A model generated the notes under the pieces. It had not been told where the DNA came from. It saw only the letters and a list, made by a program, of their open reading frames with translations, and made no database searches. From assembly GCF_023091155.1 (NCBI RefSeq), contig NZ_JAHWXK010000002.1, positions 248,001-312,000 of the forward strand: DNA of 64,000 nucleotides, read 5' to 3'. The stretch comes from Microbacterium sufflavum. GTDB lineage: Bacteria; Actinomycetota; Actinomycetes; Actinomycetales; Microbacteriaceae. The translations under genes were made by a program, and so were the position numbers. This document shows, in pieces, positions 1 through 9,162 of this stretch (position 1 is its first letter; the number at the start of each line of letters is the position of its first letter).

Positions 1-1
1 G

Positions 2-1237
<1,236 letters not shown>

Positions 1238-1247
1238 GGTCGCACCA

Positions 1248-1284
1248 CGGAAGCGGCCGGGTCCCGAGGGCCCGGCCGCTTCCG
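1248..1284. terminator. terminator hairpin between leuA and the VOC gene
   Basis: A perfect 14-bp stem (1248-1261 with 1271-1284) encloses a 9-nt loop. It lies between the convergent leuA and VOC genes and can serve both. There is no clear U-tract, as for most hairpins in this window. Confidence 0.8.
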
Positions 1285-1301
1285 CGTGCTCCGGCGGGTG
1301 G

Positions 1302-1679
1302 TCAGACCCACTGCACCAGCTGCCAGATGAGGCCGTTGGGGTCGGCGAACTGGCAGTAGCGCTCGCCCCACGGCTCGGTCTCCGGCGGTGTGACGACGCG
1401 GGCGCCGGCGGCGGCGATGCGGGCGAAGGCGGCGTCGATGTCGTCCACGACGAACACCAGCAGCGTGCCCTGGCCTGCCGATCCAGCGATCTCCTCCGGG
1501 CGGAACGTGGGAAGCCCGGTCTGCAGGAAGATCAGGTTCGGCGGGGAACCGGGGTGCTCGAGCGACACGAAGCCCTCGGCGGACATGGCCTCCGTGAATC
1601 CGAAGTGGGTGGTGGCGAAGGCCGCGGAGGCGGCGATGTCGGGCACGTTGAGCGAGAGGGCGGTCTGGGTGATGTTCAT
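1302..1679 (-). CDS. VOC (glyoxalase/bleomycin-resistance fold) family protein
   Basis: A 125-residue protein with two beta-alpha-beta-beta-beta modules typical of the vicinal oxygen chelate superfamily. The C-terminal module carries WGERYCQFADPNGLIW, the usual DPNG turn. The residue where many family members have a metal-binding Glu (xxEL) is Gln here (IWQLV), so the canonical metal site may be incomplete. The start has a good ribosome site, AGGAGA four bases upstream. It is divergent from a TetR regulator, which probably controls it. The substrate cannot be named; single-domain VOC proteins include antibiotic-binding and lyase members. Confidence 0.75.
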   Translation of the reverse strand: MNITQTALSLNVPDIAASAAFATTHFGFTEAMSAEGFVSLEHPGSPPNLIFLQTGLPTFRPEEIAGSAGQGTLLVFVVDDIDAAFARIAAAGARVVTPPETEPWGERYCQFADPNGLIWQLVQWV

Positions 1680-1697
1680 GGGTCTCCTGTTCTAAAC

Positions 1698-1712
1698 AAC
1701 GTACAACGTACA
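1698..1712. promoter_or_regulatory. candidate TetR operator (repeated AACGTAC)
   Basis: The divergent intergenic region contains AACGTAC twice in a row; the two GTAC tetramers form an inverted repeat around AAC. It sits just upstream of the VOC ribosome site and ahead of the TetR -10, a logical place for a TetR dimer. Assignment is inference. Confidence 0.4.
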
Positions 1713-1732
1713 GGGTTAAGTGCGCCGACGGC

Positions 1733-1738
1733 TAGGCT
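1733..1738 (+). promoter_or_regulatory. -10 element TAGGCT of the TetR gene
   Basis: TAGGCT lies 7 bases before the ATG at 1746, so transcription would start at or next to the start codon (leaderless). This supports 1746 over upstream in-frame starts. Confidence 0.55.
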
Positions 1739-1745
1739 ATTCCCG

Positions 1746-2477
1746 ATGGCGAAGAATCTGGTCGATCTGCTGTGGCGTGACAGTGCCGCTGAGACCTCGT
1801 CGCGCCGTGGACCGCGAGCCCGCCACTCCACCGACGACGTCGTGACGCGCGCGATCGACCTGGCCGATGCCGACGGCCTCGCCGCGGTCACCATCCGCGC
1901 TCTGGCCCAGGCATTGGGCCTCACCCCGATGTCGATCTACACGCACGTCAACAGCCGGGCGGATCTGCTCGTGCTGATGGCCGACGCGGTCCACGGACAG
2001 CGCGCACCGTCGGGCGACGCCGACGGGTGGCGAGCCCGCGTCCGCCTCGTCGCCGCGCACAACCTCGCCCTCTACCGCGCGCACCCCTGGCTGCTCGACG
2101 TGCACGACCCGCGCACCGCTCTCGGCCCCGGGACCATCGCGACGTACGATCGCGAGCTCCGCGCCTTCGACGGGCTCGGCCTCGACGACGTGGAGCGCGA
2201 CGCGGCCCTCACGTTCGTGCGGGAGTTCACGCGGTCCGCCGCCGCGCGCCTGCGTGACGCCGCGGAAGCGGAGGACTTCGCGCCGATCTGGGCGGACGCC
2301 GCTCCGCGGCTCGCGGGCTACCTCGGCGACGACTACCCCCTGGCGCAGGCCGTGGGCCGGGCCGCTGGCGAGGCCATGGGCGGCCCATCCGATGCGGACG
2401 CGGCCTGGGAATTTGGGCTCGCGCGCGTCATCGACGGGCTCGCCGGTCTGATCGAGACCCGAGACGCGGCGCCCTGA
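1746..2477 (+). CDS. TetR/AcrR family transcriptional regulator
   Basis: A 243-residue regulator. The N-terminal helix-turn-helix is at about residues 30-75, with the recognition region VTIRALAQALGLTPMSIYTHV followed by the usual NSRADLL. The C-terminal ligand-binding helices resemble the TetR_C class found in tetracycline-repressor-like proteins. The ATG at 1746 was chosen because upstream codons overlap the divergent VOC gene and a TAGGCT hexamer precedes it by 7 bases. It ends directly against the stop of the convergent channel gene (2478). Its likely target is the divergent VOC gene through the AACGTAC repeats. Ligand unknown. Confidence 0.8.
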   Translation: MAKNLVDLLWRDSAAETSSRRGPRARHSTDDVVTRAIDLADADGLAAVTIRALAQALGLTPMSIYTHVNSRADLLVLMADAVHGQRAPSGDADGWRARVRLVAAHNLALYRAHPWLLDVHDPRTALGPGTIATYDRELRAFDGLGLDDVERDAALTFVREFTRSAAARLRDAAEAEDFAPIWADAAPRLAGYLGDDYPLAQAVGRAAGEAMGGPSDADAAWEFGLARVIDGLAGLIETRDAAP

Positions 2478-3170
2478 TCAGTCCTTCGGCTTGACGATCG
2501 CGATGGCCCCGGTCTCCGCGGCGACCTTGCGGCGGTAGAGGCGGCGCTGCTCCGGCAGGGACACGTCGAACGTGACCGCCAGGATCCGGATGACCGCCGT
2601 CACGACGATGCCGACGATCGCGGCCAGCGTGATCGGCATGCCGACCGCGTTCGCGATCACGATGAACGTGCATCCTGCCGCAGCCGCGACCGCGTACAGC
2701 GAGCCGACGTGCATGATCGCCGTCGGCAGGCCCATCAGCATGTCGCGCAGCACGCTCCCGCCGACCGCGGCGCAGACGCCGATGAACACGGCGGGCACCT
2801 CGGGGATGCCGAACGCGAGGGCCTTGCTCGTGCCGAAGGCACCGAACATGCCGATCACCACGGCGTCGAGCACCACGATCGCGGTGTTGAGGCGGGTGAA
2901 CAGCCCCGCGAGCAGCATGCCGAGGAGCGCGGCACCCGCGGCGGTCACCAGGTACCACTGGTTCTGTAGGGTCGCGGGCGTCTGCCCGAGCAGGATGTCG
3001 CGGATGAGACCGCCGCCCATGCCGATCATGATCCCGATGATCGCGACGCCGAGCCAGTCGAGCCGCCGCTGCCCCTGGAATCCGGCGGCGAACATGGCAC
3101 CCTGCACCCCGCCGAGCCCGACGCCGAGGAGGTCCGCCCACAGCGGAATGGTGAAGAGCGGTTCGGTCAC
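2478..3170 (-). CDS. trimeric intracellular cation (TRIC)-type membrane protein, UPF0126
   Basis: About 230 residues with two repeats of a three-helix glycine-rich unit, [13 protein letters not shown] in the first and [13 protein letters not shown] in the second. These are the hallmark GGGxxRD motifs of the UPF0126 (YadS/TRIC) family, whose members form trimeric monovalent-cation channels in the inner membrane. The GTG at 3170 is preferred because GACAAT stands exactly 6 bases upstream; a longer GTG start at 3212 would run into the recO start. Stop-to-stop contact with the TetR gene. The physiological ion and role in bacteria are not settled. Confidence 0.8.
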   Translation of the reverse strand: MTEPLFTIPLWADLLGVGLGGVQGAMFAAGFQGQRRLDWLGVAIIGIMIGMGGGLIRDILLGQTPATLQNQWYLVTAAGAALLGMLLAGLFTRLNTAIVVLDAVVIGMFGAFGTSKALAFGIPEVPAVFIGVCAAVGGSVLRDMLMGLPTAIMHVGSLYAVAAAAGCTFIVIANAVGMPITLAAIVGIVVTAVIRILAVTFDVSLPEQRRLYRRKVAAETGAIAIVKPKD

Positions 3171-3176
3171 CCGTCC

Positions 3177-3182
3177 ATTGTC
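3177..3182 (-). promoter_or_regulatory. -10 element GACAAT for the TRIC gene
   Basis: Read on the minus strand, GACAAT is separated by 6 bases from the GTG at 3170. It is back-to-back with the recO -10 at 3193-3198, so two divergent leaderless promoters fit in 34 bases. Confidence 0.45.
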
Positions 3183-3192
3183 CCGCACGGAG

Positions 3193-3198
3193 GATAAT
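3193..3198 (+). promoter_or_regulatory. -10 element GATAAT for recO
   Basis: GATAAT is close to the -10 consensus and is followed by 6 bases and the GTG start of recO. It overlaps GGAGG (3189-3193), which would be too far upstream to act as a ribosome site. Confidence 0.6.
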
Positions 3199-3204
3199 CG
3201 GAAG

Positions 3205-3948
3205 GTGCCCACCTACCGAGACGAAGCGGTGATCCTGCGCACCCACAAGCTGGGCGAGGCGGATCGCATCGTCACGATGCTGTCGCGCCGGCACGGCAAG
3301 GTGCGGGCGGTCGCGAAGGGCGTGCGGCGCACGTCGTCGAAGTTCGGCTCGCGGCTCGAACCGTTCATGGTCGCCGACGTGCAGCTGTACGAGGGGCGCT
3401 CGCTCGACATCGTGCAGCAGGCGGAGTCGCTCGGCGCGTACGGCACCGACATCGCGGCGCACTACGACCGCTTCACCGCGGCCAACGCGATGGTCGAGAC
3501 TGCCGACCGGCTGAGCGACGCGGAGGCCACACCGGAGCAGTACCTGCTGCTGGTCGGCGGACTGCGTGCGCTCTCGCGCGGAGAGCACGTGCCGCGCAGC
3601 ATCCTCGACTCCTACCTCCTGCGCGTGATGTCGCTGTCGGGGTGGGCGCCGTCGCTCGACGACTGCGCCCGCTGTGGTGCCCCGGGTCCGCACACCGTGT
3701 TCGTCGCACAGCTGGGCGGGCTCGTGTGCCACGCCGACGCCCCCGCGGGCAGTCCGCGCATCGCCGAGAAGACCCTGGCACTGCTGCGCGCGCTCATCCG
3801 CGGCGACTGGGAGCTCATCGACGCCGCCCCGCACGCCGACACCGCTGCCGCCTCCGGCCTGGTGGCGGCCTATGCCCAGTGGCACCTGGAGCGCGGCATC
3901 CGCTCTCTCGCGCACGTCACCACCACCCCGGGAGAAGGAGCACGGTGA
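3205..3948 (+). CDS. recO: DNA repair protein RecO
   Basis: RecO loads RecA onto SSB-coated single-stranded DNA in the RecFOR recombination pathway. The 247-residue product has the N-terminal OB fold beginning [22 protein letters not shown], the [23 protein letters not shown] stretch, and a C-terminal helical domain with a zinc-type pair CARCG near residue 155 (later cysteines are reduced to LVCHAD). GTG at 3205 is the start matching the family N-terminus. It overlaps uppS by 4 bases (GTGA), an order (recO-uppS) common in actinobacteria. Confidence 0.93.
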   Translation: MPTYRDEAVILRTHKLGEADRIVTMLSRRHGKVRAVAKGVRRTSSKFGSRLEPFMVADVQLYEGRSLDIVQQAESLGAYGTDIAAHYDRFTAANAMVETADRLSDAEATPEQYLLLVGGLRALSRGEHVPRSILDSYLLRVMSLSGWAPSLDDCARCGAPGPHTVFVAQLGGLVCHADAPAGSPRIAEKTLALLRALIRGDWELIDAAPHADTAAASGLVAAYAQWHLERGIRSLAHVTTTPGEGAR

Positions 3949-4748
3949 GCCCGAAGCCCTACACGCACAAAGACGCCGTCGCCTACCGGCCGCTCGACTG
4001 GACCGGGGTGTATCCGCCGCCGTTTCCCGCGGTGCCCGAGCACGTCGCGATCGTGATGGACGGCAACGGCCGCTGGGCGAACCGCCGTGGCCTCAGCCGC
4101 ATCGAGGGGCACAAGGCGGGGGAGGAGGTGCTGCTCGACGTGGTCGCCGGCGCGATCCAGGCCGGGGTGAAACACCTCTCGGTCTACGCCTTCTCCACCG
4201 AGAACTGGGCCCGGTCGCCCGAGGAGGTGCGCTTCCTGATGGGCTACAACCGCGACGTGCTGCACCGCCGCCGCGACCAGCTCAACGAGTGGGGCGTACG
4301 GGTGCGGTGGGCCGGGCGCAAGCCGCGCCTGTGGGGCAGTGTCATCAAGGAGCTGCAGTACGCCGAGCAGCTCACCCGCGGCAACGACGTGCTCACGCTC
4401 ACGATGTGCGTGAACTACGGCGGCCGCGTGGAGCTGGTCGACGCGATGCGGGCGATCGCCGCCGATGTCGCGGCGGGGCGCCTCAAGCCGAACGCGATCA
4501 CCGAGAAGACCGTCCGGCGTCACCTCTACGTGCCCGACATGCCCGACGTCGACCTGTTCCTGCGCAGCTCGGGCGAGCAGCGCACGTCGAACTTCCTGCT
4601 GTGGGAGTCGGCCTACGCCGAGATGGTGTTCCTCGACACGCTGTGGCCCGACTTCTCGCGCGAGGAGCTGTGGCGCGCGATCGGCGTCTACCTGTCGCGC
4701 GACCGGCGCTTCGGCGGCGCGATCGACACCCCCGACGCCTCGGCCTGA
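3945..4748 (+). CDS. uppS: (Z)-isoprenyl diphosphate synthase (decaprenyl/undecaprenyl type)
   Basis: Makes the long Z-polyprenyl diphosphate that becomes the lipid carrier of peptidoglycan and arabinogalactan-type polymers, by adding isopentenyl diphosphate units at the cytoplasmic membrane face. 267 residues. Motif [14 protein letters not shown] holds the catalytic Asp; [12 protein letters not shown] and the C-terminal [18 protein letters not shown] and ELWRA segments are the other conserved boxes. Starts at GTG within the recO stop (4-base overlap), so it is translationally coupled. Its last 61 bases overlap the convergent P-loop gene. Confidence 0.95.
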   Translation: MSPKPYTHKDAVAYRPLDWTGVYPPPFPAVPEHVAIVMDGNGRWANRRGLSRIEGHKAGEEVLLDVVAGAIQAGVKHLSVYAFSTENWARSPEEVRFLMGYNRDVLHRRRDQLNEWGVRVRWAGRKPRLWGSVIKELQYAEQLTRGNDVLTLTMCVNYGGRVELVDAMRAIAADVAAGRLKPNAITEKTVRRHLYVPDMPDVDLFLRSSGEQRTSNFLLWESAYAEMVFLDTLWPDFSREELWRAIGVYLSRDRRFGGAIDTPDASA

Positions 4749-5299
4749 GCACGCAGCCAGCGCTCCGTCTCGCGCGGGCGCGTCAGCCGCACGACGATGA
4801 GGTGCGGGAAGCGCTCGACGTAGCCCGGCATCCGCTCGCTCCAGGTGTGCAGCGTCTTCGTCTGCCACGCGAGGATGTTCTGCTCGGGGTCGCGGTTGAG
4901 CAGGTTCCACGGCCCCTTCTCGCGGTTTCCGTTCCAGAGTTCCTTCCGCAGAATGCCGCGGGCCAGCGTCCGCCGCAGCAGCCGTCCCCGCACCACCGGG
5001 TACGGGTAGTCGAGCCAGACCGCGAGCTGGGCGCGCGGCGTCAGGAACGCGTCGGTGCCCTTGCTCGTGTACTGCCACTCGGTCACCCAGCGGTCCTCCG
5101 CCGCGAAGGCGCGCACGTCGTCGAGGAACTCCGGGCGCGGAGTCCAGCCCGGCCCGTGGAACAGCGCGTCGATCTCGACGTGGCGGAGCCCCCACAGCTC
5201 GCCGAGGCGACGCGCGAGTGTGGTCTTGCCCGAGCCCGTGACGCCCGCCACGAGCACGCGCTCCGGCCGATGAGGGAGCGGGTCGTCGGCGGAGAGCAT
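4688..5299 (-). CDS. P-loop nucleotide kinase-like protein
   Basis: A 203-residue protein with a Walker A motif GVTGSGKTT at residues 19-27, then [24 protein letters not shown], typical of the adenylate kinase-like/topology-modulation protein FlaR group. LAVWLDYPY resembles the Walker B strand, and the arginine-rich [24 protein letters not shown] segment resembles the lid. Such proteins are predicted nucleoside/nucleotide kinases without a proven substrate. The ATG at 5299 is supported by TAGGAT 6 bases upstream. The 3' end runs 61 bases into the end of uppS on the other strand. Confidence 0.75.
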   Translation of the reverse strand: MLSADDPLPHRPERVLVAGVTGSGKTTLARRLGELWGLRHVEIDALFHGPGWTPRPEFLDDVRAFAAEDRWVTEWQYTSKGTDAFLTPRAQLAVWLDYPYPVVRGRLLRRTLARGILRKELWNGNREKGPWNLLNRDPEQNILAWQTKTLHTWSERMPGYVERFPHLIVVRLTRPRETERWLRAQAEASGVSIAPPKRRSRDR

Positions 5300-5305
5300 C
5301 CGAGC

Positions 5306-5311
5306 ATCCTA
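5306..5311 (-). promoter_or_regulatory. -10 element TAGGAT of the P-loop gene
   Basis: TAGGAT on the minus strand is followed by exactly 6 bases and the ATG at 5299; no Shine-Dalgarno sequence is present. Confidence 0.55.
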
Positions 5312-5355
5312 CCGAGCACGGAATACCCCGGGAGTGCATGCGGTTGGATGAAGGT

Positions 5356-6030
5356 GTGACTGAACCCATCTCCATCGACATCTGGTCCGACATCGCCTGC
5401 CCGTGGTGCTACATCGGCAAGCGCAATCTCGAGAAGGGTCTGGAGGCGGTCTCCGCCGACGAGGACGCCCCCCGGGTCACCGTCACGTTCCACTCGTTCG
5501 AGCTCTCGCCCGACACGCCCGTCGACTTCCACGGCGACGAGGTCGACTTCCTCGCCGGACACAAGGGCATGCCGCGCGAGCAGGTCGAGCAGATGCTGTC
5601 GCACGTCACCGGGGTGGCCGCGGACGCGGGGCTCGAGTACCGCTTCGACCTGCTGCAGCACACCAACACCGTGAAGGCGCACGAGCTGCTGCACTTCGCG
5701 AAGGCCGAGGGGCTTCAGCACGAGATGGAGGAGCGGCTGATGTCCGCGTACTTCACCGAGGGCAAGCACGTGGGTCGCATCGACGACCTGGTGGCGCTGG
5801 CGGCCGAGGTCGGCCTCGACGCCGACAAGGCCCGTGCCGCGCTCGAGAGCGAGCAGTATCTGCCCGACGTGCGTCAGGATCAGGCGCAGGCCCGGGCGTA
5901 CGGCATCCAGGGCGTGCCGTTCTTCGTGGTCGACGGCCAGTACGGCATCAGCGGTGCGCAGCCGCCGGCAGCGTTCGAGAACGTGCTCCGCGACCTGTGG
6001 GCGCAGCGCGGCGAGGCCGTCGAGGCCTGA
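5356..6030 (+). CDS. FrnE-like DsbA-family oxidoreductase
   Basis: A thioredoxin-fold protein of the DsbA/FrnE family, beginning with ISIDIWSDIACPWCYIGKR; the CPWC redox pair lies near residue 17 from this start. The helical insertion and the C-terminal GIQGVPFFVVDGQYGISGAQP segment (cis-Pro loop) are intact. There is no signal peptide, so it acts in the cytosol; FrnE relatives are thiol isomerases or are linked to polyketide and oxidative-stress pathways. GTG at 5356 is preferred because TTGGAT lies 6 bases before it; an ATG at 5338 would add six residues. Monocistronic, followed by a terminator. Confidence 0.8.
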   Translation: MTEPISIDIWSDIACPWCYIGKRNLEKGLEAVSADEDAPRVTVTFHSFELSPDTPVDFHGDEVDFLAGHKGMPREQVEQMLSHVTGVAADAGLEYRFDLLQHTNTVKAHELLHFAKAEGLQHEMEERLMSAYFTEGKHVGRIDDLVALAAEVGLDADKARAALESEQYLPDVRQDQAQARAYGIQGVPFFVVDGQYGISGAQPPAAFENVLRDLWAQRGEAVEA

Positions 6031-6051
6031 CCGCCGCCGGCCGAGAGCATC

Positions 6052-6089
6052 AGAACGGCGGGGACCCGATCGCGGGCCCCCGCCGTTCT
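6052..6089. terminator. terminator hairpin after the FrnE gene
   Basis: A 12-bp GC-rich stem (6052-6063 with 6078-6089) is extended inward by CCC/GGG across one A-C mismatch. It separates the convergent FrnE-like and metallophosphatase genes. Confidence 0.8.
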
Positions 6090-6099
6090 CTCGTTCGCG

Positions 6100-7299
6100 T
6101 CAGACGCGCTGCTGGCGAGGTGCCAGCGGCAGGGGTTCCATAGGCTGGTCGTCGGCGGTGAGATCGATGCCGAGGTCCTTCGCATAGACGACTCGCGAGG
6201 CGATGCTCACCTGATCGCCGCTCTCGGTCAGCTCGAACACACGCCCGCCGCGGAGGCGGTTGCGCTCCGCTCCGTCGAGGCCGTACGCACCGAAGCCGGT
6301 TCCCGGCGCGTAGCCGAGCAGCACGCCGTAGTAGTCGCCCATGTAGTCGTTGACGTGGTCGTGGCCGACGAACACGCCCTTCACGTCGCCGCGCTCGACG
6401 ATCGCGTTGAACATGCCCGAGTTGAAGGGCCCGGGGCACTCGTCCTCGTTGCGCTCTCCGACGATGCCGTGGCGCGCGCGGCCGCGGGCGGCGTCGGCCT
6501 CCGTGCGGGTGTCCACGCCGCCCCACCACATGAACCGGTGCTCCCAGAGCGCGATGTGGAGGAACATGAGGGCGGGGACCTTGCGTCCGGCGCGCTGCTC
6601 GAGCCGCTGCGACTGCTCGCGATACCAGGCGACCTGGTCCATGCGCACCCAGTCCCAGGTCGGGTAGCCGGCGAAGTCCTGTCCGGCGAGGGCGTCCGGG
6701 GCGTAGCGGCCGGAGTCCAGCAGCCAGAGCGCGAACGCCTCCCGGTTCTTCTTCGCCGACGAGCCGATGGTCAGCAGCGTGTTGCTGGTGCCGGTCACGC
6801 CGCGCGTGTTCTCCGCGTTCACGTTGTACTCGTACGAGCGGTAGATCTTCAGCATCCCCGCCTCGTCCACGCCCGACTGCGGGAGCGAGTCCTCGTCGTG
6901 GTTGCCGTAGGTCACCGCCCACGGGATGCCGCGGGACTCCATCGGCCACACGACGTTGTTGATCGCCTGCTTCACGGCGAGACGGGTCTCGCATCCGCCC
7001 GTGATCACGTCGCCGTTGATCACCACGAGGTCGGGCTGCTCCTGGTCGAGCACCTTCTCGATCAGCTCGACGGTGCGGCGGTCGGTCTGCTCGTCGTCCT
7101 GCGTGTCGTTGAACTGCACGACAGTGAAGGTCCCGTCGGCGCGGAACCGCAGTCCACGCGCGGCCTTCGCTGTCGAGGCGGCCACGGTCGTGTCGGCGGC
7201 GGCGGCGGCGGTGGTGCCGATGGGCAGGGCGGAGCCGAGGGCGCCGAGCGCTCCGGCGGTGAGGACGGTTCGCCGGCTGATCGGCAGTCGGTCGGGCAT
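6100..7299 (-). CDS. Tat-exported calcineurin-like metallophosphatase
   Basis: 399 residues. The N-terminus has a twin-arginine signal (SRRTVLTAGALGALGSA, then an Ala-rich stretch), so the folded enzyme is likely exported. Metal-binding motifs of the calcineurin-like phosphoesterase fold are seen in order: VVQFNDTQ (H/N-type D-box), DLVVINGDVITGG (GD), VTYGNHDEDS (GNHD), MFLHIALWEH and GVFVGHDHVNDY (GHDH). The closest class is the PhoD/Dcr2-like group of secreted phosphatases. AAGGAGA precedes the ATG at a proper distance, unlike the leaderless neighbours. Substrate unknown; phosphate-starvation control cannot be seen. Confidence 0.85.
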   Translation of the reverse strand: MPDRLPISRRTVLTAGALGALGSALPIGTTAAAAADTTVAASTAKAARGLRFRADGTFTVVQFNDTQDDEQTDRRTVELIEKVLDQEQPDLVVINGDVITGGCETRLAVKQAINNVVWPMESRGIPWAVTYGNHDEDSLPQSGVDEAGMLKIYRSYEYNVNAENTRGVTGTSNTLLTIGSSAKKNREAFALWLLDSGRYAPDALAGQDFAGYPTWDWVRMDQVAWYREQSQRLEQRAGRKVPALMFLHIALWEHRFMWWGGVDTRTEADAARGRARHGIVGERNEDECPGPFNSGMFNAIVERGDVKGVFVGHDHVNDYMGDYYGVLLGYAPGTGFGAYGLDGAERNRLRGGRVFELTESGDQVSIASRVVYAKDLGIDLTADDQPMEPLPLAPRQQRV

Positions 7300-7453
7300 G
7301 CGGTGTCTCCTTCATCTGCGGCGGGTGTGGCCGCAGGGGAGACTAGGGGCGCCGGATGGCGAGGGTCTGACGAGCGCGTGAACACCGCGGCCGTTCGAGG
7401 GCCGCGAGCCGCCCGTTCCGGGTGACGCGGGGGTGAACGAGCGCGGCCCCGGG

Positions 7454-7948
7454 TCAGCGGGGGAGTGCGGCCTCGATCGCCTCGACGATCTCGGGGGAGT
7501 CCGGCTTCTGCTTCGGGCGGAAGCGCAGCACCTCTCCGTCGGGCAGCACCAGGAACTTCTCGAAGTTCCACTCCACCCGTCCGGCCTTGCCGCCCGCGTC
7601 AGGGGTCTCCTTGAGCGCCTTGTACAGCTCGGACGCGTTCCGGCCGTTGACCTTGACCTTGTCGTTGACCGGGAAGGTCACGCCGTACGTGGTGGAGCAG
7701 AACTCGAGGATCTCGTCGACCGAGCCCGGCTCCTGACCGAAGAACTGATTGCACGGGAAGCCGACGACCGTGAAGCCGCGGTCGCCGAAACGGCGCTGCA
7801 GCTCCTCCAGCTGCTCGTACTGCGGGGTGAGCCCGCACTTGGACGCCACGTTCACCACCATCACCACGTCGGCACCGAGATCGTCGAGGGTCTTCTCCTG
7901 ACCCTGAGCGTCGGTGAACGGGATCGAACGGAGCGCGGAATCGGTCAT
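7454..7948 (-). CDS. glutathione peroxidase-type (thioredoxin-dependent) peroxidase
   Basis: A 164-residue peroxidase that reduces hydroperoxides. The peroxidatic Cys sits in NVASKCGLTPQY (about residue 38), with VVGFPCNQFFGQEPG and WNFEKFLV supplying the Gln and Trp of the catalytic tetrad. It uses Cys, not selenocysteine. A further Cys in ILEFCSTTYG could resolve the sulfenic acid, as in thioredoxin-dependent homologues; actinobacteria lack glutathione. The start is placed at ATG 7948, not GTG 7954, because TAAGCT is exactly 6 bases before it. Confidence 0.88.
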   Translation of the reverse strand: MTDSALRSIPFTDAQGQEKTLDDLGADVVMVVNVASKCGLTPQYEQLEELQRRFGDRGFTVVGFPCNQFFGQEPGSVDEILEFCSTTYGVTFPVNDKVKVNGRNASELYKALKETPDAGGKAGRVEWNFEKFLVLPDGEVLRFRPKQKPDSPEIVEAIEAALPR

Positions 7949-7954
7949 ATGCAC

Positions 7955-7960
7955 AGCTTA
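7955..7960 (-). promoter_or_regulatory. -10 element TAAGCT of the peroxidase gene
   Basis: Six bases separate this hexamer from the ATG at 7948. It faces the divergent dusB promoter (GAGAAT at 7993-7998). Confidence 0.55.
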
Positions 7961-7992
7961 GGTCGCCGCATCCGCAGGGGCTCCGGGTCTGG

Positions 7993-7998
7993 GAGAAT
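7993..7998 (+). promoter_or_regulatory. -10 element GAGAAT upstream of dusB
   Basis: GAGAAT lies 9 bases before the dusB ATG, giving a leader of only a few bases. No ribosome site is visible. Confidence 0.45.
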
Positions 7999-8007
7999 GG
8001 ACGTGCC

Positions 8008-9162
8008 ATGACTGTCGCCACCGCCCCCGCCCGCCCCCTCCGCATCGGCCCGATCGACCTCGACGTGCCGGTCGTGCTCGCACCCATGGCGGGCATCACC
8101 AACACGGCCTTCCGGCGACTGTGCCGGGAGTACGGCGCGGGGCTGTACGTGAGCGAGATGATCACGTCGCGCGCGCTGGTCGAGCGCAACGAGACCACGA
8201 TGCGGCTGATCCGTCATCACGAGTCCGAGACGCCGCGGTCCATCCAGCTCTACGGCGTCGATCCGAAGACGATCGCGGAAGCCGTGCGCATCATCGTGGC
8301 GGAGGACCACGCCGACCACATCGACCTGAACTTCGGCTGCCCGGTGCCCAAGGTCACGCGCAAGGGCGGCGGGGCGGCTCTGCCCTGGAAGTCGAAGCTG
8401 TTCGCCGACATCGTGGATCAGGCCGTGAAGGCCGCCGGCGACATCCCGCTCACGGTCAAGATGCGCAAGGGCATCGACCGCGATCACCTCACGTTCCTCG
8501 ACGCCGGGCGCGCGGCGGAGGACGCCGGGGCGGCCGCGGTGGCGCTGCACGCCCGCACCGCGAGCGAGTTCTACTCCGGCCACGCGGACTGGAACGCGAT
8601 CGGCGAGCTCAAGCTGGCCGTCACGAGCATCCCGGTGCTCGGCAACGGTGACATCTGGTCGGCCGACGATGCCGTGCGCATGATGGCCGAGACCGACTGC
8701 GACGGTGTGGTGGTCGGTCGCGGCTGCCTCGGGCGGCCGTGGCTGTTCGGCGAGCTGGCCAACGCGTTCGGCGGCGAGGGCAAGACGGTCGATGCCACTC
8801 TCGGCTTCGTGTCGGATGCGTTCCGCCGTCACGCCGAACTGCTGGTGGAGTTCTTCGAGGACGAGGACCGCGGGTGCCGCGACGTGCGCAAGCACGTGTC
8901 GTGGTACTTCAAGGGCTACCCCGTCGGCGGCGACATCCGCACGGGCCTGGCGACGGCGTCGAGCCTCGCCGAGATCGACGAGCTGCTGGGTCGCCTCGAC
9001 CGGTCGGCACCGTACCCTGGAGCCGACGCCGAGGGGCAGCGCGGGCGCGCCGGTCACCCGAAGAAGACGGCGCTGCCGGAGAAGTGGCTGGAGTCGCGCG
9101 AGCTGGCCTCCAGCGCCTCGGAGATGATGCGTGGAGCGGAGATCGAGAACAGTGGCGGATGA
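8008..9162 (+). CDS. dusB: tRNA-dihydrouridine synthase
   Basis: An FMN-dependent enzyme that reduces uridine to dihydrouridine in the D-loop of tRNAs. 384 residues in a TIM barrel. APMAGITNTAFRRLCREYGAGLYVSEM opens the barrel; the catalytic Cys is residue 111 in NFGCPVPKVTRKGGG; LHARTASEFYSGHADW and GNGDIWSADDAV (FMN phosphate) follow, with the C-terminal helical RNA-binding domain after that. It overlaps dgt by 11 bases and heads a dusB-dgt-dnaG operon. Confidence 0.94.
   Translation: MTVATAPARPLRIGPIDLDVPVVLAPMAGITNTAFRRLCREYGAGLYVSEMITSRALVERNETTMRLIRHHESETPRSIQLYGVDPKTIAEAVRIIVAEDHADHIDLNFGCPVPKVTRKGGGAALPWKSKLFADIVDQAVKAAGDIPLTVKMRKGIDRDHLTFLDAGRAAEDAGAAAVALHARTASEFYSGHADWNAIGELKLAVTSIPVLGNGDIWSADDAVRMMAETDCDGVVVGRGCLGRPWLFGELANAFGGEGKTVDATLGFVSDAFRRHAELLVEFFEDEDRGCRDVRKHVSWYFKGYPVGGDIRTGLATASSLAEIDELLGRLDRSAPYPGADAEGQRGRAGHPKKTALPEKWLESRELASSASEMMRGAEIENSGG

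Noticed and set aside
3945..5299. Frameshift at the uppS/P-loop gene junction
   Set aside because: Both proteins are complete; the 61-base overlap is simply convergent coding ends.
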